In this document: positions 18,086 through 26,271 of the stretch, in pieces | How positions within the stretch are numbered: position 1 is the first letter of the stretch | Layout of the letters: each line of letters opens with the position of its first letter | Source of the DNA: Bacteroidota bacterium | GTDB lineage: Bacteria; Bacteroidota; Ignavibacteria; Palsa-1295 | DNA length: 64,000 bases | Assembly (NCBI GenBank): GCA_030706385.1 | Contig: JAUZOQ010000002.1 | Coordinates: 23,456-87,455, forward strand | Direction: 5' to 3' | Position numbers and translations under genes: made by a program | The notes under the pieces: model-generated | Databases searched by the model: none | What the model saw: only the letters and a program-made list of their open reading frames with translations | What the model was told of the DNA's origin: nothing

Positions 18086-18156
18086 GTGCTTCTGAAAGCA
18101 AAGCCGTTTGCGAGCAGACTTTTCAGCGGGGGCTATAAAAATACTTCAAGGTTATA

Positions 18157-20016
18157 CTATGCCTGCAGCTTGGGATAATGTGCCACAACCCAATTCTTAA
18201 ATGCTTCATTGGCTTTCGAGAAGTCGCCATTTGTAAATTCAGCGATCTTTTCTTTGCCATGAATGACTTTGATATCGGCCTGCAGATCCGGGGTTTTCGC
18301 ATCGCCATGTGTATGTGGAATCTCGGCAAGTTTTTTTGCCTCGGCAATGGCCTGATCGACCGTGCGATTGGCTTGGGCTATCAATGCATCTCCGGAGAAC
18401 GGCTTTCCTGTCAGGCGTTCCACCAGATCGAAAAACCGTTCGGAGTTTCCGAATTTCCAATATCCGTTCTCAAGTTCAGGTCCGATGTGCGGATTATCGG
18501 CGATATAGCCATACTTATCGAGAAAATACTTCCGCGTTTGTTGCACTGCCATTTCAGCAAGAACGTAGCCATGATAGTATGCGCTCGATTCGCCTGCCAG
18601 CAAGTGTGGCACAGCGAGAATCGGCCGAGGTGCTGCCGGAAGAGCATACATGCGTTTTTCAATCTCCGAAATGACTCGCTGAATATTCTCCGGTGTCAAT
18701 TCCGTCTCACGCATTTCATAGATCGCTTTTTCCGCGTAGCAAACTCCAAGCATTCCACGAATAGTTAGCGCGAGAAATGGCTGCTCCTCTCTGATCGCTT
18801 TTTCGATCAACTCAAATGGCATGGGCTTGCCATCTTCATTGATTGCATAGGTTTCAAGCCAATCCGCGTCACTGATAACGGAGTCACAAAACATTGACTG
18901 CGTCTCAGCGTAGGCAACGGAGGTTGGAGCAAATTCCTGTCCGAAACAGGGAGCATTCATCAGCACGTTTGAAAAGTGTGCAGCATGTCCGCCTTCATGA
19001 AAGAGAGTATTGAGCGCTTCTACGCCGGATCCGACTTTATTGGGAATTGCATTGGCGGTAAAATTAATGCGTGCGGGATTCCATTTGCCGTGATTGAAGA
19101 AGGAAGGTACGGGCCCGTGCATAAATCCATTCTCGTATTTTCCCTTGCGATCGATCAGATCGAGTGTCAATGCTGCATTGCGGTACTTAATATTCATTGC
19201 GCTGAACGATCGCGCCCACCGTTCGAGCGAACGAGAGAAAGGATGGTAGGGGTCCATTTCCTTCGCGAGATCGCCACTGCGATAATACCGGAAGTTCCAT
19301 GGCTGGCGAGCAGCCTCACCTTTTTCCTTAGCGAAAGCCTCGACAGCTCGTTTGTTTGCTTCCACTGTCTTTACTTCAAGATCATCGAGCAAGACAAATA
19401 GTTTTTTCTTCGAAAGTCCTTCTGCTTTTTGAACCTTATAATCATAGTAATCCTCGTAGCCACACATCCTGCCAAGCTCATTCCGTTTCTTCACAATTTC
19501 GATGAACCCGTTTGCCAGAACAAAGGGCCCGATAGAAAGCAAGCCTTCGTATGCGGCCTTCCGCATTGCTTCGTCTTTTTCGGAGATGAGCATGTTACTC
19601 AGTTCATTCGTGCTTGCAGGAATTTTCTTTCCGGTCTTTGGATCGATGTACCCAAGTCCCATCCCTCCGCGCTTAACCTGCAATTGTCCTTCCAGCTCGA
19701 TGATTTTCTGTGCAAGAGCCTGCGCCTTCGGATCTTCGATGACGTTCGCATCAAAGAACATTTTCCACCCTTTGAGCGCGATCATTTCATCGGAAGTAGG
19801 AGTTGTCTGTTTTTCAAGCTCGCGCAGTTTTTCCAGCTTGCCTGGATCCTGGATGAACTTCGAAACGGCGATCTCTGCATCGGAACACTTTTTCTGACTT
19901 TCGGCAGGATCACTACCAAGCCCCATCTTTGCTTCCCAAAACGCATCTTCTTTCTTTGTATGCAGGGCAAGATAGTCCCGTGATAATTGGTCGAGATAAG
20001 CAGCTAATTCTGACAT
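18157..20016 (-). CDS. M3-family zinc oligopeptidase
   Basis: 619 aa, no signal peptide, so cytoplasmic. The zinc motif 'LFHEGGHAAHF' (HEGGH) lies near residue 340, with the third-ligand helix downstream ('ETQSMFCDSVISDADWLETY', Glu in 'YAETQSMF'). Upstream 'PSFFNHGKWNPARINFTANA' and downstream 'HLLAGESSAYYHGYVLAEMA' are typical of the M3 oligoendopeptidase/dipeptidyl carboxypeptidase fold, which degrades short peptides. Length and all-alpha composition fit. Convergent with the OmpA gene, whose terminator lies between them; divergent from the Ycf48-like gene. Confidence 0.9.
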   Translation of the reverse strand: MSELAAYLDQLSRDYLALHTKKEDAFWEAKMGLGSDPAESQKKCSDAEIAVSKFIQDPGKLEKLRELEKQTTPTSDEMIALKGWKMFFDANVIEDPKAQALAQKIIELEGQLQVKRGGMGLGYIDPKTGKKIPASTNELSNMLISEKDEAMRKAAYEGLLSIGPFVLANGFIEIVKKRNELGRMCGYEDYYDYKVQKAEGLSKKKLFVLLDDLEVKTVEANKRAVEAFAKEKGEAARQPWNFRYYRSGDLAKEMDPYHPFSRSLERWARSFSAMNIKYRNAALTLDLIDRKGKYENGFMHGPVPSFFNHGKWNPARINFTANAIPNKVGSGVEALNTLFHEGGHAAHFSNVLMNAPCFGQEFAPTSVAYAETQSMFCDSVISDADWLETYAINEDGKPMPFELIEKAIREEQPFLALTIRGMLGVCYAEKAIYEMRETELTPENIQRVISEIEKRMYALPAAPRPILAVPHLLAGESSAYYHGYVLAEMAVQQTRKYFLDKYGYIADNPHIGPELENGYWKFGNSERFFDLVERLTGKPFSGDALIAQANRTVDQAIAEAKKLAEIPHTHGDAKTPDLQADIKVIHGKEKIAEFTNGDFSKANEAFKNWVVAHYPKLQA

Positions 20017-20121
20017 ACTATAAGGTTTAATTAAGTCGAGGTATAGGAACAGGTATTTGGGAAAGGCTGTTACAATAATTTATTGGGTTCATTATTGCCA
20101 CGCTAAAATGCTACCCTCAAA

Positions 20122-22257
20122 ATGAAACACATAGCACTGTTCTTACTCCTCCTCATTTCCAGCGAATTATCTGTAGCCCAACTGAAGTGGGAGTGGCAGA
20201 ACCCTCTTCCGCAGGGGACAATGTTCAATTCTGTTGCAATAACGGACGCAAAGCATGGCTGGATTGTTGGGGGCCAAGGAGCCATTATCTACACCAGTGA
20301 TGGGGGTACAACATGGGCCATCCAATCAAGCGGGGTGCGCTCTGATCTAAATGGAATCTCATTTATCAACAATAAGTGCGGATGGATTGCCAGTTACGAT
20401 GGATTTATCATTCATACAACAAATGGTGGCGAGGTTTGGTCAACCCAGCAAAGTGGTCCACTATTTATGGTTAGCGCTATACAATTCATCGACTCAAATA
20501 ATGGCTGGGCTTCAGGTGGAGGTAGCATTATTATTCATACCACTGACGGCGGCCTTTCTTGGAAGAATCAGACGCAACCTAACAGAGGTAATTTTACCTG
20601 TATTTGCTTTGTCGATAAAAATAATGGGTGGGTAGCTAATGATGAAGGGAATATTCTTCATACGAGCAATGGAGGTGACGAATGGTCTTCTCAACTTTTT
20701 GGACAAATTCAATTCAGGAGTATTACATTCATCGACTCAAATTCGGGGTGGGCCGTTGGATCATATTGGGATTCTGCTGGAATAGAGGGGGTAATTCTGC
20801 ATACGATAAATGCCGGGCTGAAATGGGAAATACAAAACACGGTGTTCGGCTCTGAACTTCTCGGAGTTTCATTCATCGACTTAGTAAACGGTAGTGTTGT
20901 CGGTGTCGACGACAATGCCGGTACTTCATCAGGTCGAGGTGGACAAATTCTGAATACCACCGACGGTGGCATTAGTTGGCAAAAACTACATGCTGGAACA
21001 TTTGCTCTTAATGCCGTTGCATTTGTCAATAAGGATATTGGATGGGCAGTTGGGTTTGGTACGATACTTCGTTCTACAGACGGCGGCAAGTCATTTGAAA
21101 CCCAATCAAACGGAACATTTGAAAAACTTAATGGGCTTTCCTTTGTCGATTCGAATTTTGGATGGGTTGTTGGAAATAATGGCCTAATACTTCATACATC
21201 CAATAGTGGGAAGACGTGGATTAGCCAATTGAGTGGGACAACAGATGATCTCAACGATGTCTCTTTCATTGATTCGAACAAAGGTTGGGCAGTGGGTTCA
21301 GGTAATTTGAACTTGAACGGCTTCATTATTCACACAGAAGACGGTGGCTTAACATGGGTTAATCAATATACTAAGCATTTTGATAGGTTGTATGGTCTCT
21401 CATTCATAGATTCGAGCAATGGCTGGGCAGTAGGGGTACTCGGAACAATTGTCCATACAGTAAATGGCGGCAAAACCTGGATCACGGAGTTGATTGACTC
21501 AGTCCAGGGCTTTTCAAGTATCTACTTTTCTGATTCGGATGATGGATGGGCCGTTGGAAGTAGCGGTACGATACTACATACCTCGGATGGCGGGAATTCC
21601 TGGCATCGTCAGACCAGTCAAATTTCTGATGCGTTAATGGATGTATTTTTTGTGGGCAAGCAAGATGGATGGGCAGTTAATGCGAACGGGAAGATTATCC
21701 ATACTAGCGACGCTGGTAGTAGTTGGGAAATGCAACCGAGTGGAACACTGTATATGCTTTCCGGCATTTATTTTCGCGATGCCAAGACGGGATGGTGCGT
21801 TGGAGCAAATGGAACACTGCTCAGTACGACAAACGGAGGCGATACTTGGCTACTTGATAGCAGCATTACTGAAAATACGTTATCGGGAATCGCATTTGGT
21901 GGCGGCAATAATGGTTGGATCATTGGGGATGAGGGTACGATTCTTCATACTTCGAATGCTAACCCTACCAGTAATGCTTCATATCCGAACTTGCATTCGG
22001 AGAGTCCTTCAATTCTCAATTATCCAAACCCTTTCAACTCTACCACCAGTTTCACGTTCGATATTCTTAAGCCAGCTGTTGTAACCATTCGCATACTCAA
22101 TACACTCGGAATAGAAATGTTTCGAATCGAGTCTCGATACGAGAATGAAGGCACTCACGAAGTTAGATGGGATGCCAATAATGTTCCGAGTGGTATTTAT
22201 TTCTGTGAATTGCGTAGCGAGACATATTCTAAGGTAATCCGTATTATTCATTTATGA
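20122..22257 (+). CDS. secreted Ycf48-like repeat protein with T9SS sorting domain
   Basis: 711 aa. Signal peptide MKHIALFLLLLISSELSVAQ, then fourteen repeats with the pattern 'nGWAVG..GtILHTsDGG.sW' preceded by 'sFiDSn.', the Ycf48/photosystem II assembly-factor-like propeller unit. The repeats are more regular than those of the BNR protein at 861-2909. The C-terminus is a type A T9SS sorting domain: 'SILNYPNPFNSTTSFTFDIL', 'GTHEVRWDANNVPSGIYFCE', 'SKVIRIIHL'. Expected: translocated across the outer membrane and attached to or released from the surface; the ligand is unknown. The stop codon overlaps the next gene (ATGA). Confidence 0.9.
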   Translation: MKHIALFLLLLISSELSVAQLKWEWQNPLPQGTMFNSVAITDAKHGWIVGGQGAIIYTSDGGTTWAIQSSGVRSDLNGISFINNKCGWIASYDGFIIHTTNGGEVWSTQQSGPLFMVSAIQFIDSNNGWASGGGSIIIHTTDGGLSWKNQTQPNRGNFTCICFVDKNNGWVANDEGNILHTSNGGDEWSSQLFGQIQFRSITFIDSNSGWAVGSYWDSAGIEGVILHTINAGLKWEIQNTVFGSELLGVSFIDLVNGSVVGVDDNAGTSSGRGGQILNTTDGGISWQKLHAGTFALNAVAFVNKDIGWAVGFGTILRSTDGGKSFETQSNGTFEKLNGLSFVDSNFGWVVGNNGLILHTSNSGKTWISQLSGTTDDLNDVSFIDSNKGWAVGSGNLNLNGFIIHTEDGGLTWVNQYTKHFDRLYGLSFIDSSNGWAVGVLGTIVHTVNGGKTWITELIDSVQGFSSIYFSDSDDGWAVGSSGTILHTSDGGNSWHRQTSQISDALMDVFFVGKQDGWAVNANGKIIHTSDAGSSWEMQPSGTLYMLSGIYFRDAKTGWCVGANGTLLSTTNGGDTWLLDSSITENTLSGIAFGGGNNGWIIGDEGTILHTSNANPTSNASYPNLHSESPSILNYPNPFNSTTSFTFDILKPAVVTIRILNTLGIEMFRIESRYENEGTHEVRWDANNVPSGIYFCELRSETYSKVIRIIHL

Positions 22258-22751
22258 GCTACATTCCTTTCGACCAACTTCCCGATTCGTCCCGTCTGTG
22301 GATATTTGCTGCTAACCGTGCCTTGAGCGATGCCGAAGCCGATATGCTTACGCGCGAGATGCAGACATTCTGCAACTCCTGGTTGGCGCATAATACGCCT
22401 GTCACCGGAAGTGCCATGATGAAATACAATCAATTTCTTTTTGTAGCGGCCGATGCTGCTTCATTCCCATCAGGATGCTCGACCGATGAGATGATGCGGC
22501 GCGTTAGAATCCTGGGTGAAACGTACGGAGTAGAATTCTTCGGAATGCCTCGAGTCCAATACCGCGAGAACGGTACGATCCGTTCGATTAATCGCAGTGA
22601 CTTTGAAGAGAGTGCTAAAGGAGGGAAGGTCACTTCTGAAACAAAGGTCTTTGATAACACACTCACCACTCTGAAAGAATTTCGAGAAGGCAAATGGGAA
22701 TTGTCCGCCAAGAATACGTGGCATGCGCGGGCTTTCGATTTTGTGTCTTGA
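22254..22751 (+). CDS. conserved Bacteroidota protein of unknown function
   Basis: 165 aa, soluble, no signal peptide. The spacing of conserved positions ('LPDSSRLWIFAANRALSDAE', 'CNSWLAHNTPVTGS', 'YNQFLFVAADA', 'SGCSTDEMMRRVRILGETYG', 'FREGKWELSAKNTWHARAFD') matches a small family widespread in Bacteroidota that is often labelled 'ABC transporter ATPase'. I see no Walker A, signature or Walker B motif, so that label is not supported by this sequence. Start ATG overlaps the stop of the Ycf48-like gene (ATGA), implying coupled translation with an otherwise unrelated secreted protein. Confidence 0.8.
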   Translation: MSYIPFDQLPDSSRLWIFAANRALSDAEADMLTREMQTFCNSWLAHNTPVTGSAMMKYNQFLFVAADAASFPSGCSTDEMMRRVRILGETYGVEFFGMPRVQYRENGTIRSINRSDFEESAKGGKVTSETKVFDNTLTTLKEFREGKWELSAKNTWHARAFDFVS

Positions 22752-23003
22752 TTTTGCTATTCTCGGTTGATACAATTCTTGCTCCCCTCCTCTATTTACG
22801 TCGTGACTCATTGACAATATTTATTATTTTTTCTACCATCTCCCCACTTCTCTCCACCGATTTAGTCAATGTTTTCAAGGCCTCCGGAAGTGCAAGAAGT
22901 ATTTTAAAATATAATTTGCATTTCAGCTAAAATGTGCGTATATTTCACCGAACACCCTAGAAGGCTATCTTACCTAAATCTGAATCACGGAGGTATCACG
23001 TTT

Positions 23004-23951
23004 ATGAGTGAAAGTACTACGAAGGAACATTCCCCTATACTGCAGAGCTTCCCCGCTCTCTCCATGGAAGATGAAAGAAACCATTCACTGACAAAAGCTC
23101 CCCTGGCATCGACAAATTCCATCACGCAGAGGCCCTTGATAAAAATCACGGATGCAGAGCTTCGTGCCCGAGTTCAGTGGATCCACCATACCACTCCTCA
23201 CTTCGAGATCTCCTATGACAAGATCTGTCTGCATACCGTGGAGATCGAAATGCTTGCCCAAGTGCTGGAATCTGCATACGGAAGTATCTTTTCGTTAACG
23301 CATGAAGGAATTACGGAAAGATTTCCGATTTATCTTACCGACCTGCGTTCACCTTCCTTGATGGGCAGAAGAACATCGACTCATTTCAGTGGCGGTGAGC
23401 GGGCGATCTATCTCGTTCGTAACAGTCATGAATCGCTCGATACCGAGTTGATTGCCATGCTTACTCATGCCATGCGTTTTCCTCGCTACATCAAGCACTA
23501 TGGCATTACACGCGGTTGGGCTTTGATGGAAGATGCGTTCGCCACATTCTTGAGCGGACGTTTGCACGGTAATCCGAAGCATGCCTATCCATTCTATGGC
23601 GTAGAGCCGGATATTATTGCCCATTATCTGAAAGAGCATGCCGTTCTGCCGAAGCTCTTCTATTCATGGCATTCTCTGCGCTTTGCATCCGAACTCGAAC
23701 GACGCGTCCTGGCCGGAGCATTTCTGCTTTATCTCGGTGATACGGCAAGCGATGATCGCGTTGTTGAGTTCTCCAAATACGATAATGAGATCACCGCCGA
23801 TACATTCAGAGTTTTCTTCTCGAAAAATCTTGAAGAACTAGAAGATCACTGGTCGGAACATCTTCCGAAATCGCTTCTGAGCAATACGGAAACGGAGTAT
23901 CGTGAAATGATGGAGTACTGGAAGAAAATGATGAGCTGGAGAACAATTTGA
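23004..23951 (+). CDS. peptidase-MA-like protein with degenerate zinc motif
   Basis: 315 aa from the ATG at 23004, which has GGAGGT 9 bases upstream; an upstream alternative at 22932 is unlikely. No signal peptide. The middle section has the layout of gluzincin (peptidase MA-like) domains: 'HTTPHFEISYD', 'TVEIEMLAQVLESAYGSIFS', 'RFPIYLTDLRS', then the helix that should carry HExxH, here 'ELIAMLTHAMRF', and a following 'GWALMEDAFATFLSG' at the place of the usual W-x-x-EG-x-A motif. The catalytic His-Glu is absent, so if the fold is right the protein is a pseudo-peptidase. The relationship is inferred from pattern only. Confidence 0.6.
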   Translation: MSESTTKEHSPILQSFPALSMEDERNHSLTKAPLASTNSITQRPLIKITDAELRARVQWIHHTTPHFEISYDKICLHTVEIEMLAQVLESAYGSIFSLTHEGITERFPIYLTDLRSPSLMGRRTSTHFSGGERAIYLVRNSHESLDTELIAMLTHAMRFPRYIKHYGITRGWALMEDAFATFLSGRLHGNPKHAYPFYGVEPDIIAHYLKEHAVLPKLFYSWHSLRFASELERRVLAGAFLLYLGDTASDDRVVEFSKYDNEITADTFRVFFSKNLEELEDHWSEHLPKSLLSNTETEYREMMEYWKKMMSWRTI

Positions 23952-23979
23952 AAAATATGTAGCAAGAGCACAGTGTTGC

Positions 23980-25254
23980 TTAGGACATCTTTTTTATCCT
24001 GGCTACAAAAAAACCGTCGCACCTATCCTGTTCGGGATGGGTGCGTTTTTTTTCTTCCAGTCGGAATTCAGGATGTTCAGTGCAGAACCACTCGATCTGT
24101 TCTTCGCCTTCTTTATGCAAGAGAGAGCATGTTGCATAAAGCAGTGTCCCACTGGGCTTCACGAATTGGGTATTCGCTTCTAATATAGTTCGCTGCTTTT
24201 CGATCAACTCTTCCAGCATTACTTCGGTGAGATTCCATTTAATACTGGGATTGCGGCGCAACGTGCCGGTACCCGTGCAGGGAACATCGAGCATGACGAT
24301 ATCAAAGAAACCCGCTTTATCGGCCATTACGGATTCATACTTGTCCGGTTGAACGATACGGATATTTTGGGCATGACTGCGCACGACGCGCTTTTTTAAT
24401 TCGATCAATTTGTTTGGATCGACATCGGTAGCAAAGATCTCTCCCTGATTTTCAAGTAAGGATGAAAAATGCAGAGTTTTCCCGCCCGCTCCCGCACAAG
24501 CATCGAGTATCTTAATGCGCTTGGAGTGAATATCTGCAAACGGCGCAACAAGCTGGCTTGCCTCATCCTGGATCTCGAACGCGCCGCGTTTGAATGGTGC
24601 CAAATCCCATACATTCAGCCGCTTCTGAAGCACTAACCCATAGTCCGATATTTTCGAAAGCTCCGTTTCGATTCCGAGTGATCCGAGTTCTTCCTGAAGC
24701 TCATTGCGGCTCGTAATAGCAGTGTTAACCCGAAGCACGGTAGGAGCCTCAGCATTCAGAGATGCAAGGAGAGCTTCGGTATCGGTGTCATATTGATGCT
24801 CGATCTCTTTTACAAACCAAAGCGGAAAGGAGTAAAGGATTGATAGTCGCTCGGTCTTCGGCAGAAGGAATAAGCGTTGTTCTTCCCGCTGGCGATCTTC
24901 CATCGCAGTGAATACAGCGAGAGGATAATCAGATGCGAATTCATTCGGAAGATTTCGGAGAAGCTGCTGCATCTCCATAGAAGAAATGTTCTCGAAGACG
25001 ATAAAATATGCTGCAATCACAAGCTCGGCTTTGTGTATCTCGGAAGGGAATGCATCCTGTTGGATCGCTTCCAGTCTCAGGAAATTCTTGATCGAACCGA
25101 AGTATGCAGTGGCGATCGCACGTCGATCGCTCGAACCAAGATATTTTCGGTTCATAAAAAAACGGCGCAGCACGGCATCGGCGGGAATAATGGAGTTATT
25201 CGCGAACTCGGAATATGCTTCGATCGTATGACCTATCAGACTTGCTTTTTGCAT
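23980..25254 (-). CDS. RsmB-like rRNA cytosine-C5 methyltransferase
   Basis: 424 aa. N-terminal NusB-like RNA-binding region ('NSIIPADAVLRRFFMNRKYL') followed by a NOL1/NOP2/Sun catalytic domain: SAM site 'ILDACAGAGGKTLHFSSLL', 'EIFATDVDPNKL', motif IV 'MLDVPCTGTGTLRRNPSIKW' and motif VI 'LLYATCSLLHKEGEEQIEW' carrying the two catalytic cysteines. Expected to form 5-methylcytosine in 16S rRNA (RsmB type), although a tRNA or other rRNA site cannot be excluded. Its ATG immediately follows the tsaD stop, so the two are one transcriptional unit with uvrC. Confidence 0.88.
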   Translation of the reverse strand: MQKASLIGHTIEAYSEFANNSIIPADAVLRRFFMNRKYLGSSDRRAIATAYFGSIKNFLRLEAIQQDAFPSEIHKAELVIAAYFIVFENISSMEMQQLLRNLPNEFASDYPLAVFTAMEDRQREEQRLFLLPKTERLSILYSFPLWFVKEIEHQYDTDTEALLASLNAEAPTVLRVNTAITSRNELQEELGSLGIETELSKISDYGLVLQKRLNVWDLAPFKRGAFEIQDEASQLVAPFADIHSKRIKILDACAGAGGKTLHFSSLLENQGEIFATDVDPNKLIELKKRVVRSHAQNIRIVQPDKYESVMADKAGFFDIVMLDVPCTGTGTLRRNPSIKWNLTEVMLEELIEKQRTILEANTQFVKPSGTLLYATCSLLHKEGEEQIEWFCTEHPEFRLEEKKRTHPEQDRCDGFFVARIKKMS

Positions 25255-26271
25255 TTAGAGCGGAACTCGTGCCATGGCACTTAGTGAGAGATCGCTCGAG
25301 ATGCCGCGATCGAGCTTCAACGCCCCAAGCATGGCGATCATTGCAGCATTATCGGTCGAGAGCATCGGCCGCGGCGAGAAGAATCTTTTCTTCTGCTCGT
25401 CACAAGTGGTTTTGAATTGTGATCGAAGTAGACTATTGGCGCTGACTCCTCCGACGCAGACAATATCACGAATGTTGCGTTCACGCGCAGCGCGAATTGT
25501 CTTCCCCACAAGTACATCGACAACGGCCTGTTGGAAAGAGGCTGCGATATCGGCTGACCGGGTGCTAAGGATTCCCGGATTATCGCGGAGATAGTATAAG
25601 ACAGAAGTCTTTATACCGCTAAAGCTAAAATCGAACGTCTCGTCATTCATCATCGAGCGTGGGAATTTCACGAACGTCGGATCGCCGCTCTTCGCCGCTC
25701 TATCGATCACCGGCCCTGCCGGATATCCCATACCAAGCATCTTCCCGACCTTATCGAAAGCCTCGCCAGCCGCATCGTCCAAGGTCTTGCCAATGACAGA
25801 GTAGCGGCCAATATCTTCAACAACAACAAGCAATGTATGTCCGCCGGAAACGACGAGAGCAAGAAAAGGAAGTTCAGGCTTTTCCTCTTCAAGCATTGCA
25901 GAGAAGATATGAGCCTCGATATGATGCACTCCGATGAGCGGAACACTGAGGGAAAGAGCCATTCCCTTTGCGAAATTCAGCCCTACCAGAAGTGCTCCCA
26001 TTAATCCGGGTGCAAAGGTCGCCGCAATTGCTGTGATGTCGTGCGCGGAGACGCCGGCTTTGGCTAGAGCTTCTTCGGCAATGGGGACGATGGATCGGAT
26101 ATGGGCGCGCGATGCAAGTTCGGGGACTACGCCTCCAAATGAAGTATGAAAATGCTGTGATGAAATGATGACGGAGGCAATATCGCGGCCGCGCAGGATC
26201 GCTGCGCTTGTTTCATCGCAGGAGCTTTCGATTCCGAGAATTATTCCCTCATTCGGCAGCGATATTTTCAC
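25255..26271 (-). CDS. tsaD: tRNA N6-adenosine threonylcarbamoyltransferase TsaD
   Basis: 338 aa from a GTG start at 26271, the length usual for TsaD. It transfers threonylcarbamoyl from TC-AMP to A37 of ANN-decoding tRNAs. Motifs: 'ILGIESSCDETSAAI', metal ligands 'HHIEAHIFS', 'LVVSGGHTLLVVV', 'PGLMGALLVGLNFAKG', and 'DDAAGEAFDKVGKMLG'. The frame is open further upstream to a TTG at 26307 inside uvrC, but GTG 26271 (GGAG just before it) gives the family's normal N-terminus. It overlaps the end of uvrC by 23 bases. Confidence 0.95.
   Translation of the reverse strand: MKISLPNEGIILGIESSCDETSAAILRGRDIASVIISSQHFHTSFGGVVPELASRAHIRSIVPIAEEALAKAGVSAHDITAIAATFAPGLMGALLVGLNFAKGMALSLSVPLIGVHHIEAHIFSAMLEEEKPELPFLALVVSGGHTLLVVVEDIGRYSVIGKTLDDAAGEAFDKVGKMLGMGYPAGPVIDRAAKSGDPTFVKFPRSMMNDETFDFSFSGIKTSVLYYLRDNPGILSTRSADIAASFQQAVVDVLVGKTIRAARERNIRDIVCVGGVSANSLLRSQFKTTCDEQKKRFFSPRPMLSTDNAAMIAMLGALKLDRGISSDLSLSAMARVPL

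Noticed and set aside
19429-19983. Plus-strand frame of 184 codons opposite the M3 peptidase
   Set aside because: Antisense shadow; no recognisable domain and no ribosome site.
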